58,698 nucleotides of DNA, taken from NCBI RefSeq assembly GCF_020858115.1, contig NZ_JACYMM010000008.1, positions 315,889-374,586 of the forward strand, read 5' to 3'. The translations under genes and the position numbers were made by a program. The notes beneath the pieces were generated by a model. That model was not told the DNA's origin and made no database searches. It worked only from the letters and a program-made list of their open reading frames with translations. Source of the DNA: Janthinobacterium sp. FW305-129 (GTDB lineage Bacteria; Pseudomonadota; Gammaproteobacteria; Burkholderiales; Burkholderiaceae_D). This document shows, in pieces, positions 26,347 to 37,567 of this stretch; the stretch's first letter is position 1; each line of letters opens with the position of its first letter.

Positions 26347-26365
26347 TATGACAGCTTTATGACAT
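26347..26365 (-). promoter_or_regulatory. Pho box for pstS
   Basis: On the minus strand, ATGTCATAAAG followed by CTGTCATA: two half-sites exactly 11 bp apart, matching the PhoB consensus CTGTCATAAA(T)CTGTCA(T). A -10-like TAGACT follows at 26337-26332 on that strand, about 9 bp after the box. This is classic PhoB-activated promoter spacing. Confidence 0.85.
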
Positions 26366-26425
26366 GGGTAAAAAATCCTGAAATAATTGGCTACGCCCGG
26401 GGAATCGCCCTTTTTGGCGCGAAAA

Positions 26426-26454
26426 ATGACAGGGCGGGCGACGCTTTATGACAG
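26426..26454 (-). promoter_or_regulatory. Upstream Pho half-sites facing pstS
   Basis: Two perfect CTGTCAT half-sites on the minus strand (26448-26454 and 26426-26432) spaced 22 bp, that is, two PhoB repeat units apart. They may be extra PhoB sites shared by the divergent promoters. Confidence 0.6.
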
Positions 26455-26458
26455 CTTA

Positions 26459-26527
26459 TGTCACGCTTACGTCATATTTCATGATTACACTCACAACGCG
26501 TCATACATGATGAAATACGGCTAGAAT
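26459..26527 (+). promoter_or_regulatory. ppk promoter with Pho-box-like repeats
   Basis: Plus-strand TGTCAC and CGTCAT units 11 bp apart (26459 and 26470), then CGTCAT with a weaker ATGAAAT 11 bp later (26499 and 26510). A -10-like TAGAAT at 26522-26527 lies 25 bp before the ppk start. The match to consensus is weaker than on the pstS side. Confidence 0.55.
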
Positions 26528-26552
26528 TAACTATCTGCAAAGACAAAAGAAT

Positions 26553-28646
26553 ATGAAACCTGAACTGCACACGGAAGTGACCAAATCGGGCATCCTGCTT
26601 GACCGCGAGCTGTCGCAACTGACTTTCAACCGGCGCGTGATGGCCCAGGCGGAAGACCCGAACATTCCGCTGCTCGAGCGCCTGCGCTACCTGTGCATCG
26701 TCAGCAGTAACATGGATGAGTTCTTCGAGGTGCGCGTGGCCAGCCTGCTGGCGGCCGGCAGCATCGGCGGTTCGCTGGCCGGCCACCCTGCCCTGGCGGC
26801 CAACCTGGAGCGCATCGGCAAGGAATGCCATGCACTGGTGGAACGCCAGTACGAGATATTAAATAGCGAAGTCTTGCCGGCCCTGCGTGAAGCGGGCGTG
26901 CATTTGCTGCGCGACAGCGACCGCAACGAGGCGCAGCGCGCCTGGGTCAAGCAGTATTTCGACCGCGAAGTGCGCCCACTGCTGACGCCGATCGGCCTCG
27001 ACCCGGCCCATCCGTTCCCACAGGTAGTCAACAAGAGTCTCAATTTCATCGTTTCGCTGAGCGGCAAGGATGCGTTCGGCCGCGGCACGGCCATCGCCAT
27101 CGTCAAGGCGCCCCGCGTCTTGCCGCGTGTCATCAAGTTGCCGGACGACATATCGGGCGACGGCGTGTCCTTCTGTTTATTGTCGTCCGTCATCCATGCG
27201 CATATCTCGGACCTGTTCGCCGGGCGCGAGGTGATTGCCTATTCGCAATTCCGCGTCACGCGCGACAGCGACCTGTGGGTCGATGAAGACGAAGTCAAGA
27301 ATCTGCGCCAGGCGTTAAAAGGCGAACTCGTGGGGCGCCAGTTCGGCACCTCCGTGCGCCTGGAAGTGGCGCGCAATTGCCCACCGGAATTGTCGCAATT
27401 CCTGCTCGACCAGTTTAATCTGGATCAAAGCCGCCTCTACCGCGTCAACGGCCCCGTCAACCTGGTGCGCCTGTCGGAGATGATCGACCACGTCAAGCAG
27501 CCGGAACTGCGCTTCCCGCCGTTCTTCCCCGGCCTGGCGCACAAGGCCATCGGCAACGACATCTTTGCCGCGCTGACCAAGCACGACATCCTGCTGCACC
27601 ACCCGTATCAATCGTTCCAGACGGTCATCGACTTCATCCGCAGCGCCGCCTACGATCCGTCCGTCGTGGCCATCAAGCAGACGATCTACCGCACCGGCAT
27701 GAACTCCGACCTGATGGAATCCTTGATCACGGCGGCGAAGATGGGCAAGGAAGTGACCGTCATCGTGGAGCTGATGGCGCGTTTCGACGAAGAAGCCAAT
27801 ATCAACTGGGCCGACAAGCTGGAACAGGCGGGCGCGCAAGTCGTGTACGGCGTGGTGGGCCTGAAAACCCATGCCAAGGTGGCGCTCGTCATCCGCCGCG
27901 AAGAAGGCGCGCTGCGCTTCTACGCCCACTTGGGCACCGGCAACTACCACCCCACGACAACCAAGCTGTACACGGATTTCGGCTTGCTGACGGCCAACCA
28001 GGACCTGGCCGTGGAAGTCAATGAGGTGTTCATTCATCTCACCAGCCTGACCAAGCCGCACAACCTGAACCATTTGTGGCTGGCGCCGTTCGGCCTGCAA
28101 AGCGAGATCATCAAGGCCATCCGCAACGAGGCGAAGATCGCCCGTTCCGGCCGGCGCGGGCGCATCATCGTCAAAGTCAATGCGCTGGTCGATGAATCCG
28201 TGATCCGCGCCCTGTATGCGGCCTCGACCGATGGCGTGAAGATCGACCTGATCGTGCGCGGCGCCTGCACCCTGAAGCCGGGCGTGCCGGGCTTGTCGGA
28301 AAACATCAAGGTGCGCTCCGTGATCGGGCGTTTCCTCGAACACAGCCGTATTTACTACTTCCGCAATGATCTGGCGCACGATGTTTACCTGGCCAGCGCC
28401 GACTGGATGAGCCGCAACCTGTTCCGCAGGGTGGAAGTGGCCTTCCCCGTGCTGGACCGGGCGCTGAAGCGGCGCGTGATCGCCGAGGGCCTGAATCCGT
28501 ATTTGAAGGATAATACGAATGCATGGGAACTGGAGCCGACGGGCCATTACGCGCGCCGCAAGCCGCGCGGCAAGCAAACGCCGTTCAGCGCCCAGCAATA
28601 CCTGATGCACACACTGGGCACGCCGGGCGCGGAGGTCGGCGAATAG
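26553..28646 (+). CDS. ppk1: Polyphosphate kinase 1
   Basis: 697 aa, normal length for PPK1. N-terminal domain LDRELSQLTFNRRVMAQAED, head domain, and two PLD-like catalytic domains. The autophosphorylated histidine is H440 (GLKTHAKVAL), with the second conserved H597 (FLEHSRIYYF). It makes inorganic polyphosphate from ATP at the membrane. It is divergent from pstS with Pho-box-like sites between, so it is likely co-induced by phosphate limitation. sixA follows 25 bp downstream. Confidence 0.96.
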   Translation: MKPELHTEVTKSGILLDRELSQLTFNRRVMAQAEDPNIPLLERLRYLCIVSSNMDEFFEVRVASLLAAGSIGGSLAGHPALAANLERIGKECHALVERQYEILNSEVLPALREAGVHLLRDSDRNEAQRAWVKQYFDREVRPLLTPIGLDPAHPFPQVVNKSLNFIVSLSGKDAFGRGTAIAIVKAPRVLPRVIKLPDDISGDGVSFCLLSSVIHAHISDLFAGREVIAYSQFRVTRDSDLWVDEDEVKNLRQALKGELVGRQFGTSVRLEVARNCPPELSQFLLDQFNLDQSRLYRVNGPVNLVRLSEMIDHVKQPELRFPPFFPGLAHKAIGNDIFAALTKHDILLHHPYQSFQTVIDFIRSAAYDPSVVAIKQTIYRTGMNSDLMESLITAAKMGKEVTVIVELMARFDEEANINWADKLEQAGAQVVYGVVGLKTHAKVALVIRREEGALRFYAHLGTGNYHPTTTKLYTDFGLLTANQDLAVEVNEVFIHLTSLTKPHNLNHLWLAPFGLQSEIIKAIRNEAKIARSGRRGRIIVKVNALVDESVIRALYAASTDGVKIDLIVRGACTLKPGVPGLSENIKVRSVIGRFLEHSRIYYFRNDLAHDVYLASADWMSRNLFRRVEVAFPVLDRALKRRVIAEGLNPYLKDNTNAWELEPTGHYARRKPRGKQTPFSAQQYLMHTLGTPGAEVGE

Positions 28647-28671
28647 GCAATTCTACACAGAGGAGTACAAC

Positions 28672-29130
28672 ATGGATCTCATCTTGTGGCGGCACGCAGA
28701 AGCGGAGCCGGGCGTCCCCGACCTGGAACGCGCACTGACCGTCAAAGGGCAGAAACAGGCGCGCCGCATGGGCGAATGGCTGGCCTCGCAACTACCGGAA
28801 AATTGCCGTATCCTCGTCAGCCCCGCCCTGCGCACCCTGCAAACGGCCGAAGCGCTGGGCCGCAAGTTCAAGCTGATGCCGGAACTGGCACCGGGCGCCG
28901 AGGCGGAAGACATCCTCAAGGCGGCGAACTGGCCCGGAGGCAAGGAAAGCGTGCTCATCGTCGGCCACCAGCCCACCCTGGGCCAGGCGGCCGCCCTGCT
29001 GCTGACGGGTGAAGAGCAGGAATGGGAAATGCGCAAGGCCAGCGCGTGGTGGTTTTCCCAGCGCGAACCGGGCGACCCCATCAGCGTCTATTTAAAGGCC
29101 GTGATGGCGCATGACCTAGTGGTGAAATAA
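28672..29130 (+). CDS. sixA: Phosphohistidine phosphatase SixA
   Basis: 152 aa histidine-phosphatase superfamily protein. It has the RHG-like motif LWRHAEAE at the N-terminus, SPALRTLQTAEAL, and the second catalytic His in VGHQPTLG. SixA removes phosphate from phosphohistidine proteins such as HPt domains or PTS proteins. AGAGGAG-type ribosome site about 9 bp before ATG 28672. Probably co-transcribed with ppk1. Its stop codon lies inside a 14-bp tandem duplication. Confidence 0.9.
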   Translation: MDLILWRHAEAEPGVPDLERALTVKGQKQARRMGEWLASQLPENCRILVSPALRTLQTAEALGRKFKLMPELAPGAEAEDILKAANWPGGKESVLIVGHQPTLGQAAALLLTGEEQEWEMRKASAWWFSQREPGDPISVYLKAVMAHDLVVK

Positions 29131-29146
29131 GGGTGGTGAAATAAGG
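29119..29146 (+). repeat. 14-bp tandem duplication across the sixA stop codon
   Basis: GTGGTGAAATAAGG occurs twice in tandem (29119-29132 and 29133-29146). The first copy supplies the TAA stop of sixA. Confidence 0.9.
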
Positions 29147-29215
29147 GAGCTGAAGCAGAAAATGCGCAAAAAGTGCGCTGGGACAAATGCTAGTAAGAAT
29201 TACAACTCGGCAGCC

Positions 29216-29243
29216 TTGCAAAGCGCTGCCGATCTGCTAGAGT
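29216..29243 (+). promoter_or_regulatory. Candidate promoter of the 41-aa membrane protein
   Basis: TTGCAA (29216-29221), 16-bp spacer, TAGAGT (29238-29243). It overlaps a dyad, TCGGCAGC (29207-29214) / GCTGCCGA (29225-29232), which could be an operator. No T-run follows the dyad, so I do not call it a terminator. Confidence 0.4.
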
Positions 29244-29328
29244 TTAATTGCATCAACTACGTGTTGGAGCGCTGCTCTGGCACATTGAGCAACCCAGCGG
29301 ACAGCCGTCCAACGGCGGCTGAAAGACC

Positions 29329-29454
29329 ATGTTAACCTTCCTCGTTTTTCTCTTCATCGCCATCTTCGCCGCCATCATAGGCTTCGTCGCCTTTGAACTG
29401 ATCGAAGAAATGCGCGGCAGTCATCACAAGCTGATGGACCGCTACCACGAGTAG
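29329..29454 (+). CDS. 41-aa single-pass membrane protein, unknown function
   Basis: The small open frame starts MLTFLVFLFIAIFAAIIG. One membrane helix (about 2-21) is followed by an acidic then basic tail, FELIEEMRGSHHKLMDRYHE. Base composition and the clean hydrophobic-then-amphipathic layout suggest a real gene. A candidate promoter lies about 85 bp upstream, and the leader contains a hairpin (CAGCCG 29302-29307 / CGGCTG 29316-29321) ending just before a weak GAAAG ribosome site. It occupies the middle of the 420-bp gap between sixA and potF. No family recognised. Confidence 0.5.
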   Translation: MLTFLVFLFIAIFAAIIGFVAFELIEEMRGSHHKLMDRYHE

Positions 29455-29524
29455 TGTTCACCTCGGCAATATCGCATGGCGCCAGCGACGGCCTACAGGC
29501 CCGTCCCTCGCGCCATACTTGTTT

Positions 29525-29563
29525 TTACGCTCCCGTCTTACGCTCCCGTATTACACTCCCGTC
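29525..29563. repeat. Three 13-bp tandem repeats across the potF stop codon
   Basis: TTACGCTCCCGTC, TTACGCTCCCGTA and TTACACTCCCGTC in tandem. The third (29551-29563) contains the potF stop (TAA on the minus strand) and its last codons. The unit is not a multiple of three. Confidence 0.9.
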
Positions 29564-30672
29564 TTGAACTTCGTATAAATGCGCGTCATCAGGCGGCGGA
29601 TATCGGCCGTGGTCGCTTCTGGCGCGGCCATGCGCTGCTTGTCGGCGTCGGACAGGAAGATGGCCTTGTTCTCGCCGATGTCCTTGCGCACATATTTGAT
29701 GCTGGCCGGATTCGGATTCGCGTAGAACACCTTGTTGCTCAGGCTGGCATGCACTTGCGGACGCAAAATGTAATTGATGAACAGGTGCGCATTGTTCGGG
29801 TGCGGCGCGTCGGCGGGAATGGCCATGGTGTCGAACATCAGGGCGGCCGTCTTCGGCACCAGCACCTGGATCACATTGCCGTTTTTCGCGTCGATGGCGC
29901 GCTGGCGCGCGATATTGATGTCGCCCGACCAGCCCAGCGCCACGCAGACGGAGCCGTTGGCCATGTCGTTGATGTAGCCGGACGAACTGAACAGGGTCAC
30001 GTAGGGACGGATCGCCTGCAGCACCTTGCCCGCTTCCTGGTAATCGGCAGCCGTTTTCGAGTACGCGGGCTTGCCCAGGTATTGCAGGGCGGCCGGCAGC
30101 ACTTCCGACGGCGAGTCGAGGAAGGACACGCCGCACGATTTCAGCTTCGCCGCATATTTCGGGTCGAAGATCAAATCCCAGGCGTTGTCGGGCATGGGCA
30201 TGCCGCCCAGCGCGGCCTTGACCTTGTTGACGTTGATGCCCACCGTCGTGTAGCCCCACAGCCAGTCGACCAGGTAATCGTTGTTCGGGTCGATCTTCGA
30301 CAATTTCGCCTGCAGGTTCGGGTCCAGGTTGCCCAGGTTCGTCAGCTTGCTCTTGTCGAGCTTGCGCAGCAGGCCCGCATCGATCTGCAGGCGCGCCCAC
30401 TGGGCTGTCGGCACGACGATGTCGTAGCCGGACTTGCCCGCCACCAGTTTCGCGTTGAGGATTTCGTTATTGTCGAAAACGTCGTAGCGCACCTTGATGC
30501 CCGTTTCCTTCTCAAAATTCTTGATCGTATCGTCGCCGATATAGTCCGACCAGTTATAGATGTTCAGGACCTTCTCTTCCTGGGCCTGAGCTTGGGCCGA
30601 CAATGCCAGCATGGCCGCCGCCAAGGTCAGTCCCACTCCAATGCGCCGCCCTGCTTGCCATGTGTTTGCCAT
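29551..30672 (-). CDS. Polyamine ABC transporter substrate-binding protein (PotF/SpuD type)
   Basis: 373 aa periplasmic binding protein. Signal peptide (about 1-30, ending AQAQA), then VLNIYNWSDYIGDDTIKNFE, the signature start of PotF/SpuD-type putrescine/spermidine binders. Other segments are YDIVVPTAQWARLQIDAG, DWLWGYTTVGIN and VALGWSGDINIARQRA. GGAGG precedes ATG 30672. It stands alone: no potGHI permease or ATPase genes are adjacent, so it must use components encoded elsewhere. Confidence 0.9.
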   Translation of the reverse strand: MANTWQAGRRIGVGLTLAAAMLALSAQAQAQEEKVLNIYNWSDYIGDDTIKNFEKETGIKVRYDVFDNNEILNAKLVAGKSGYDIVVPTAQWARLQIDAGLLRKLDKSKLTNLGNLDPNLQAKLSKIDPNNDYLVDWLWGYTTVGINVNKVKAALGGMPMPDNAWDLIFDPKYAAKLKSCGVSFLDSPSEVLPAALQYLGKPAYSKTAADYQEAGKVLQAIRPYVTLFSSSGYINDMANGSVCVALGWSGDINIARQRAIDAKNGNVIQVLVPKTAALMFDTMAIPADAPHPNNAHLFINYILRPQVHASLSNKVFYANPNPASIKYVRKDIGENKAIFLSDADKQRMAAPEATTADIRRLMTRIYTKFKTGV

Positions 30673-30791
30673 CGTACCGCCTCCGAAAATTAGTCAGAAA
30701 ATAGTGACGATGATAGCAAGAAGGGCGGCATCAGGTCTAGCCTGATACCGCCCTGCTTATTACTGCTAAATCAACCCCCACCGCAAACACC

Positions 30792-30818
30792 GGGGTCGGA
30801 CCCTGAGGGTCCGACCCC
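30792..30818. repeat. Gene-end palindrome, copy 2
   Basis: 12-bp perfect stem GGGGTCGGACCC (30792-30803) / GGGTCCGACCCC (30807-30818) with loop TGA, followed by an AGCCTTT sequence like copy 1 (5072-5112). It lies just downstream of clpB. No strong T-run follows on either strand, though it may still act as a terminator or RNA-end stabiliser. Confidence 0.75.
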
Positions 30819-30840
30819 AGCCTTTCGCCTTTGGGGTAAA

Positions 30841-33447
<2,607 letters not shown>

Positions 33448-33480
33448 GAAAAGCGCTCCCGGTTAATTAGTTGTTAACCA

Positions 33481-33507
33481 AATTGGGGTGAGGCAGTACT
33501 TTTCAAG
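33481..33507 (-). promoter_or_regulatory. Sigma-32 (heat-shock) promoter of clpB
   Basis: Minus strand CTTGAAA (33507-33501), 12-bp spacer, CCCCAATT (33488-33481). This matches the sigma-32 consensus CTTGAAA-N11-16-CCCCAT-N-T well, and it is 34 bp upstream of the clpB start. Confidence 0.8.
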
Positions 33508-33568
33508 CATACACAAAGCAGAAAACTGATGCATTTTGGCAAATGCTACGGTGCGGGGCGCGTTCGCT

Positions 33569-34042
33569 TCAAATGGCGCTTGCTTTTACGGCCCACTTGT
33601 CCAGGGCCGTCTCGTCGCTGTCGCGCGCATCGACCCAGCGCGCCCCTTCGGGCGTGTCTTCCTTTTTCCAGAACGGCGCTTCCGTCTTCAGGTAATCGAT
33701 GATGAATTCGCAGGCGGCAAATGCCTCGCCCCGGTGAGCGGAAGAGACGGCCACCAGCACGATCTGCTCCTGCGGCAGCAAGGGACCCACGCGGTGGATC
33801 ACCAGCGCGCCGGACAGGGGCCAGCGGCCCCGCGCCTGCTCGACGATGGCTTCGATGGACTTTTCCGTCATGCCCGGATAGTGCTCGAGCTCCATGGCGG
33901 CCACGTCCAGCCCTTCATTCATGTCGCGCACCGTGCCGACGAAGCCGACGACGGCGCCTACCTTGGGGTTGCCTGCACGCAATTGTGCGATTTCTTGACT
34001 CAAGTCAAAATCAGCGTGCTGGACACGGACGGATGTACTCAT
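33569..34042 (-). CDS. moaE: Molybdopterin synthase catalytic subunit MoaE
   Basis: 157 aa. Conserved MoaE segments GAVVGFVGTVRD, MELEHYPGMTEKSI, HRVGPLLPQEQIVLVAVSSAHR and the catalytic-lysine region PFWKKEDTPEG are present. It transfers sulfur from the MoaD thiocarboxylate to precursor Z during molybdenum cofactor synthesis. I chose ATG 34042, which has GGAGG about 9 bp upstream; a longer frame to 34123 lies within the upstream gene. It overlaps the DUF349 gene stop by ATGA. moaD is not adjacent. Confidence 0.93.
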   Translation of the reverse strand: MSTSVRVQHADFDLSQEIAQLRAGNPKVGAVVGFVGTVRDMNEGLDVAAMELEHYPGMTEKSIEAIVEQARGRWPLSGALVIHRVGPLLPQEQIVLVAVSSAHRGEAFAACEFIIDYLKTEAPFWKKEDTPEGARWVDARDSDETALDKWAVKASAI

Positions 34043-36618
34043 TTGGCGTGGCCTCCGATGCGGCGCAGCAGGGTTTCGATGCGGCTGGCCGTGCGCGCAT
34101 CGGTAGCGGCGGCAATCGCGCACAGCTGCATCAGCTGCGACACTTGCGTGAGCGGCTTCTGGCCCGATTTGAGCGACGATTGCAGCACTTCCACCTGCAT
34201 TTTCAGGCGGTCGCGGGCAAATTCGGCGCCGCTGTCGACGCCGGCGACGATTTCCAGGCGCAAGACTTCAGCGAGCAAGCGCTCCTGGTTGGCCTGCAAT
34301 TGCCGCACGTAAGCGGCAGCGCCCTCGCCCAAGGCGGCCTGGGCGGCGGCAAAGCGCTGCTGCAGGCTGCGTTCGTACTGGGCGTCCAGCGGCGGCAAGG
34401 CGCTCCAGCGCTCGGACCAGGCTTGCGCGTCGGCGCCGTCGCCGCCGTCCGCCAGTGCGGCTTCCAGCGCCTGCACCAGGCGCAGCTTGTCGCGCAAGGC
34501 GTTGGCCTGGGCCGCGCCGGCACGCTCGGCGATGGCGTCCGCCTGCGCTTGCACGCCGGCAACAGCCGCCTGGTAGCGCTGCTCGATCTTCGCTTCGCTG
34601 GCGCGCGGCACGGGGCCCGTGGCGTTCCAGGCGGCGCGCGTGTCGCGCAGCAAGTGATTGATGAAGGCGCTGCGGGTCTTGTCGTCGCCCTCGGGCACGA
34701 CGGCCGTTTCCAGACTGGCGCACAGGGCTTCGCGCGCATGCAGGTGTTCGCGGCGCTCGTGGTCGGCCGCGTGGGCCGTTTCCTTGCGCCGGGCGAAGAT
34801 ATCGTCGCAGGCGGCGCGGAAACGCTGCCACAGCGCCTGTTCCGCGCGGCGTTCCAGCGGCAGGGCTTTCGCCAGTTCCTGCCATTTATCCTGCAAGGCT
34901 TTCAGCATGTCGACCGTGTTGCGCTCCGATGGCTTGAGCAGGCCCACTTCGACGATCAATTGCTCGCGGCGCGCCGTCTCGATCTGGCGCTGCGTATCCA
35001 GCGGCTTCGACAGGGCGTCCAGCGCGGCGCCAAATTCCGCATCGAGGCGTTTCTTTTCCTTGCGGTCGATGGTGCCCAGGCGCGTCCACGCCTGGCGCAA
35101 GCGCTGCGAGCTTGATGCGACATGTTTCCAGTCGGTACTCTCTTCGGCCGCCAGGGCCGCCGTTTCCGCGATCAGTTCCTGGGCCTTGGCCGCATTGCCG
35201 TGGCGCTCTTCGGCCAGTTGCTTGAAATGCTGGGCCGCCGGTGCGTACGCCACGCTGCAGGCGGCGTCGAAACGCTCCCACAGGGACTTCGGCGCGGGGC
35301 CGGACAAGGTGTCGAGCGACTTCCAGCGCTCGCGCAGGCTGCCCACTTTCTTGGCCAGCTCGGCCATTGGCAATTGCTGCGCCGGCAATTCCTCGCCCGC
35401 CTTGACCAGTTCCTCGCGCGACACGTTGCCGCCCCAGCGCGCCCAGTCGGCCAATTGCTTGAATTGCGCGCGCACATGGGCCAGGCGGTCGGACTGGGCC
35501 GGCGTCAAGCGGCCATGCTTGCTATCGCGCAAGGTTTTATCGTGCTCGGACGCCACGTGCAGCAAGCCTTCCTGCAAGGCCGCGTCCATGGCGTCGAGGG
35601 TCTTGATGAACTGCTCCGTTGCTTCCTTCGACACGGGGGCGTGTTCCTGGCGCGGCTTGCGCGGCGCCGGTTCCGCATGCGCTGGCGCAGCCACGTCTGC
35701 AGCAGGAACGACAGGCGCTGGGGCACTGGCCAGCAGGGCCGCAAATTGCTGCTGCAAGCTGTCGGACAAACTCGATTCGGGCAGGCGCGGCAAGGCTTGC
35801 CAGGCGCGCTTCAAGGCGTCGGCGTCCAGGGTGGCGGCGTCCTGCGCCTGCCATTCGGCCAGCGCAGCCTGGCGCGCGTCAAACACGGCCTGGTGCTGCT
35901 GCAGCGCCTGCAAGACGGACTGCGCCTGTTCGCGTGCTTGCGCAAAGTCAAGTTCCAGGTGTTTCGGCAGCGAGCCGCGCTCGGGCGACTGTGCATGCTG
36001 CGCATGTTCCGCGTCCAGGCGGGCCAGCGACTGGGCCAGTTCTTCTGCGGACTGGCCATTGCTGGCCAGCGCGCGCATGGCACCCACGGCGTCGATTACG
36101 GCGCGCTGCAGCACCACTTGCGCTTCCAGGCGGGCGGCCAGCGCGGCGCGCGCGGCGGCAAAGGCGGCCGCCAGTTCGGGCGTGGACTTGATGACCTGCC
36201 ATTGGCGGTCCAGCTCGGCTACCTGGTTGGGGCTCAGCTTGTCATCATTCATCAGGCGCTGGGCCGTATCGATGCTGGCCTGGGCGCGTTGCGTCTCGGC
36301 AGCCTGATGACGGATCAGGTCGATACGGCCCTGCATCAGCTTGGCAACGCGGCGGTCCGTGTTGCGCATGGCATGGTGGACTTTTTCCAGCAGGGGCAAG
36401 CTATGGACGTGTTCGGCCGCGATCAGGCGGGCATCGGCAAATTCGCTGGACAGGATGAACTCACAGGCGGCGGCTTCGTCGCCCGCCACGGCATGGGCAC
36501 GCGCAACCTGTTCGGCACGGCGCGATGCGCTCTGCGCCGAGGCGGCGGCCTGTTCTGCCACGACAGGATCGGGGACGGCAGTCTTGCTGGCAGAACGCTT
36601 GAAGAGAAATTCGAACAT
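34039..36618 (-). CDS. DUF349 domain-containing protein
   Basis: 859 aa, strongly helical, Ala/Gln/Glu-rich cytoplasmic protein. It contains repeated DUF349-type units (for example WKSLDTLSGPAPKSLWERFD and WQELAKALPLERRAEQALWQRF), each with the W-x3-G/L...LW-x-RF pattern. Proteins with DUF349 repeats are common in beta- and gammaproteobacteria, and their function is poorly defined. I chose ATG 36618 (MFEFLFKRS), the usual N-terminus of the group; the open frame extends to 36690. Translationally coupled to moaE by a 4-bp overlap. Confidence 0.82.
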   Translation of the reverse strand: MFEFLFKRSASKTAVPDPVVAEQAAASAQSASRRAEQVARAHAVAGDEAAACEFILSSEFADARLIAAEHVHSLPLLEKVHHAMRNTDRRVAKLMQGRIDLIRHQAAETQRAQASIDTAQRLMNDDKLSPNQVAELDRQWQVIKSTPELAAAFAAARAALAARLEAQVVLQRAVIDAVGAMRALASNGQSAEELAQSLARLDAEHAQHAQSPERGSLPKHLELDFAQAREQAQSVLQALQQHQAVFDARQAALAEWQAQDAATLDADALKRAWQALPRLPESSLSDSLQQQFAALLASAPAPVVPAADVAAPAHAEPAPRKPRQEHAPVSKEATEQFIKTLDAMDAALQEGLLHVASEHDKTLRDSKHGRLTPAQSDRLAHVRAQFKQLADWARWGGNVSREELVKAGEELPAQQLPMAELAKKVGSLRERWKSLDTLSGPAPKSLWERFDAACSVAYAPAAQHFKQLAEERHGNAAKAQELIAETAALAAEESTDWKHVASSSQRLRQAWTRLGTIDRKEKKRLDAEFGAALDALSKPLDTQRQIETARREQLIVEVGLLKPSERNTVDMLKALQDKWQELAKALPLERRAEQALWQRFRAACDDIFARRKETAHAADHERREHLHAREALCASLETAVVPEGDDKTRSAFINHLLRDTRAAWNATGPVPRASEAKIEQRYQAAVAGVQAQADAIAERAGAAQANALRDKLRLVQALEAALADGGDGADAQAWSERWSALPPLDAQYERSLQQRFAAAQAALGEGAAAYVRQLQANQERLLAEVLRLEIVAGVDSGAEFARDRLKMQVEVLQSSLKSGQKPLTQVSQLMQLCAIAAATDARTASRIETLLRRIGGHAK

Positions 36619-36810
36619 GACGGGTTTCGCGTGGATCAAAACCACCATCATAACAAAGCCCGGGGTATTGCATCGGACAGGGCCGAACAAGTTATCAAAT
36701 GAATAAAGCGAATCTTTTCCCTATATCTTTCCCTATGACAGCTCGCCAGTCACCATTACAAAAACGACGCCGGCAGACTCCGCCTGACGGGGTGTGCGCT
36801 CGCTACCCGT

Positions 36811-37452
36811 TCAAGCCTGCGCACGCAGCGGCTGCGGCGGCACGGGCAACGCGGATGCGGCCTCATCGGCTGCCGTTTCAGCGCCGCCGGTGGCCGGCAA
36901 AGGCGCTGGCAAAACAAAGGGCAGCACCTGCGCCTTGCCACGGCGCGCTTCCTGCGCGCGCGCATCGTGGGCGAGGAACTGGTAGGCGATGGCAAACCAC
37001 GCTTCGCCCACGATGACCTTGCGCGCCAGCGCGAACAGTTCGCGCTCTTCTTTTTCCAGGCGCTGCAGCAAGGCCGCGCAAAAGGCGTCGATGGCGGCGC
37101 ACAGCTGCTCGGCCTGCAATTCGGAATGGTCGATGGCGGCGCCCGCGCCCTGCTGCACCACATTGATGCTTTCCAGCGCCGCGTGGTTCAGGCCGTTGAG
37201 CTCATCAAGCAAGCCATCCGCATGCGGTGCGGCCTGGCGGATGGCGGGAATCAGATACATCTCGACCTTGCGCCAGTAACCGCCCTGGTACAGCCGGTTC
37301 AGCCAGTCGCCCGCGTACTGCAGCTGCGCCATGCTGAGCCTGCTCTGCTGGCGCAACTGCACATGCATGTATTTCTGAAAAGCCAGCAGGCTCATGCGGA
37401 TGCTGGCCTGTTCCACCGACAGGGAAACCAATATATATGTTGCCGTAAGCAT
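36811..37452 (-). CDS. Hypothetical helical protein, possibly hemerythrin-like
   Basis: 213 aa from ATG 37452, which has GGGAG about 8 bp upstream; the frame continues to 37638 but has no better start. It is mostly helical. The segment NHAALESINVVQQ...LLQRLEKEERELFALARKV has the H...EE..LF spacing of hemerythrin-like HHE domains, but the full set of metal-binding histidines is not evident. The C-terminus is Pro/Ala-rich low complexity. The assignment is tentative. The gene lies between the DUF349 gene and the acyl-CoA synthetase/GNAT gene, all on the minus strand. Confidence 0.5.
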   Translation of the reverse strand: MLTATYILVSLSVEQASIRMSLLAFQKYMHVQLRQQSRLSMAQLQYAGDWLNRLYQGGYWRKVEMYLIPAIRQAAPHADGLLDELNGLNHAALESINVVQQGAGAAIDHSELQAEQLCAAIDAFCAALLQRLEKEERELFALARKVIVGEAWFAIAYQFLAHDARAQEARRGKAQVLPFVLPAPLPATGGAETAADEAASALPVPPQPLRAQA

Positions 37453-37567
37453 GCACTCACTCCCGAAAATACGCTGGATATCTGATCCTGGAAGTGAAAG
37501 TGTAAAGACTACCGACAGGGATGGGTTTGATCCTGCACAAACCCGCAGCGAGCCCCCCGCGCTTTTT

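Noticed and set aside
29206..29232. Hairpin TCGGCAGC/GCTGCCGA as terminator of ppk1-sixA
   Set aside because: No T-run follows on the plus strand; it overlaps a promoter-like sequence, so an operator is equally possible.
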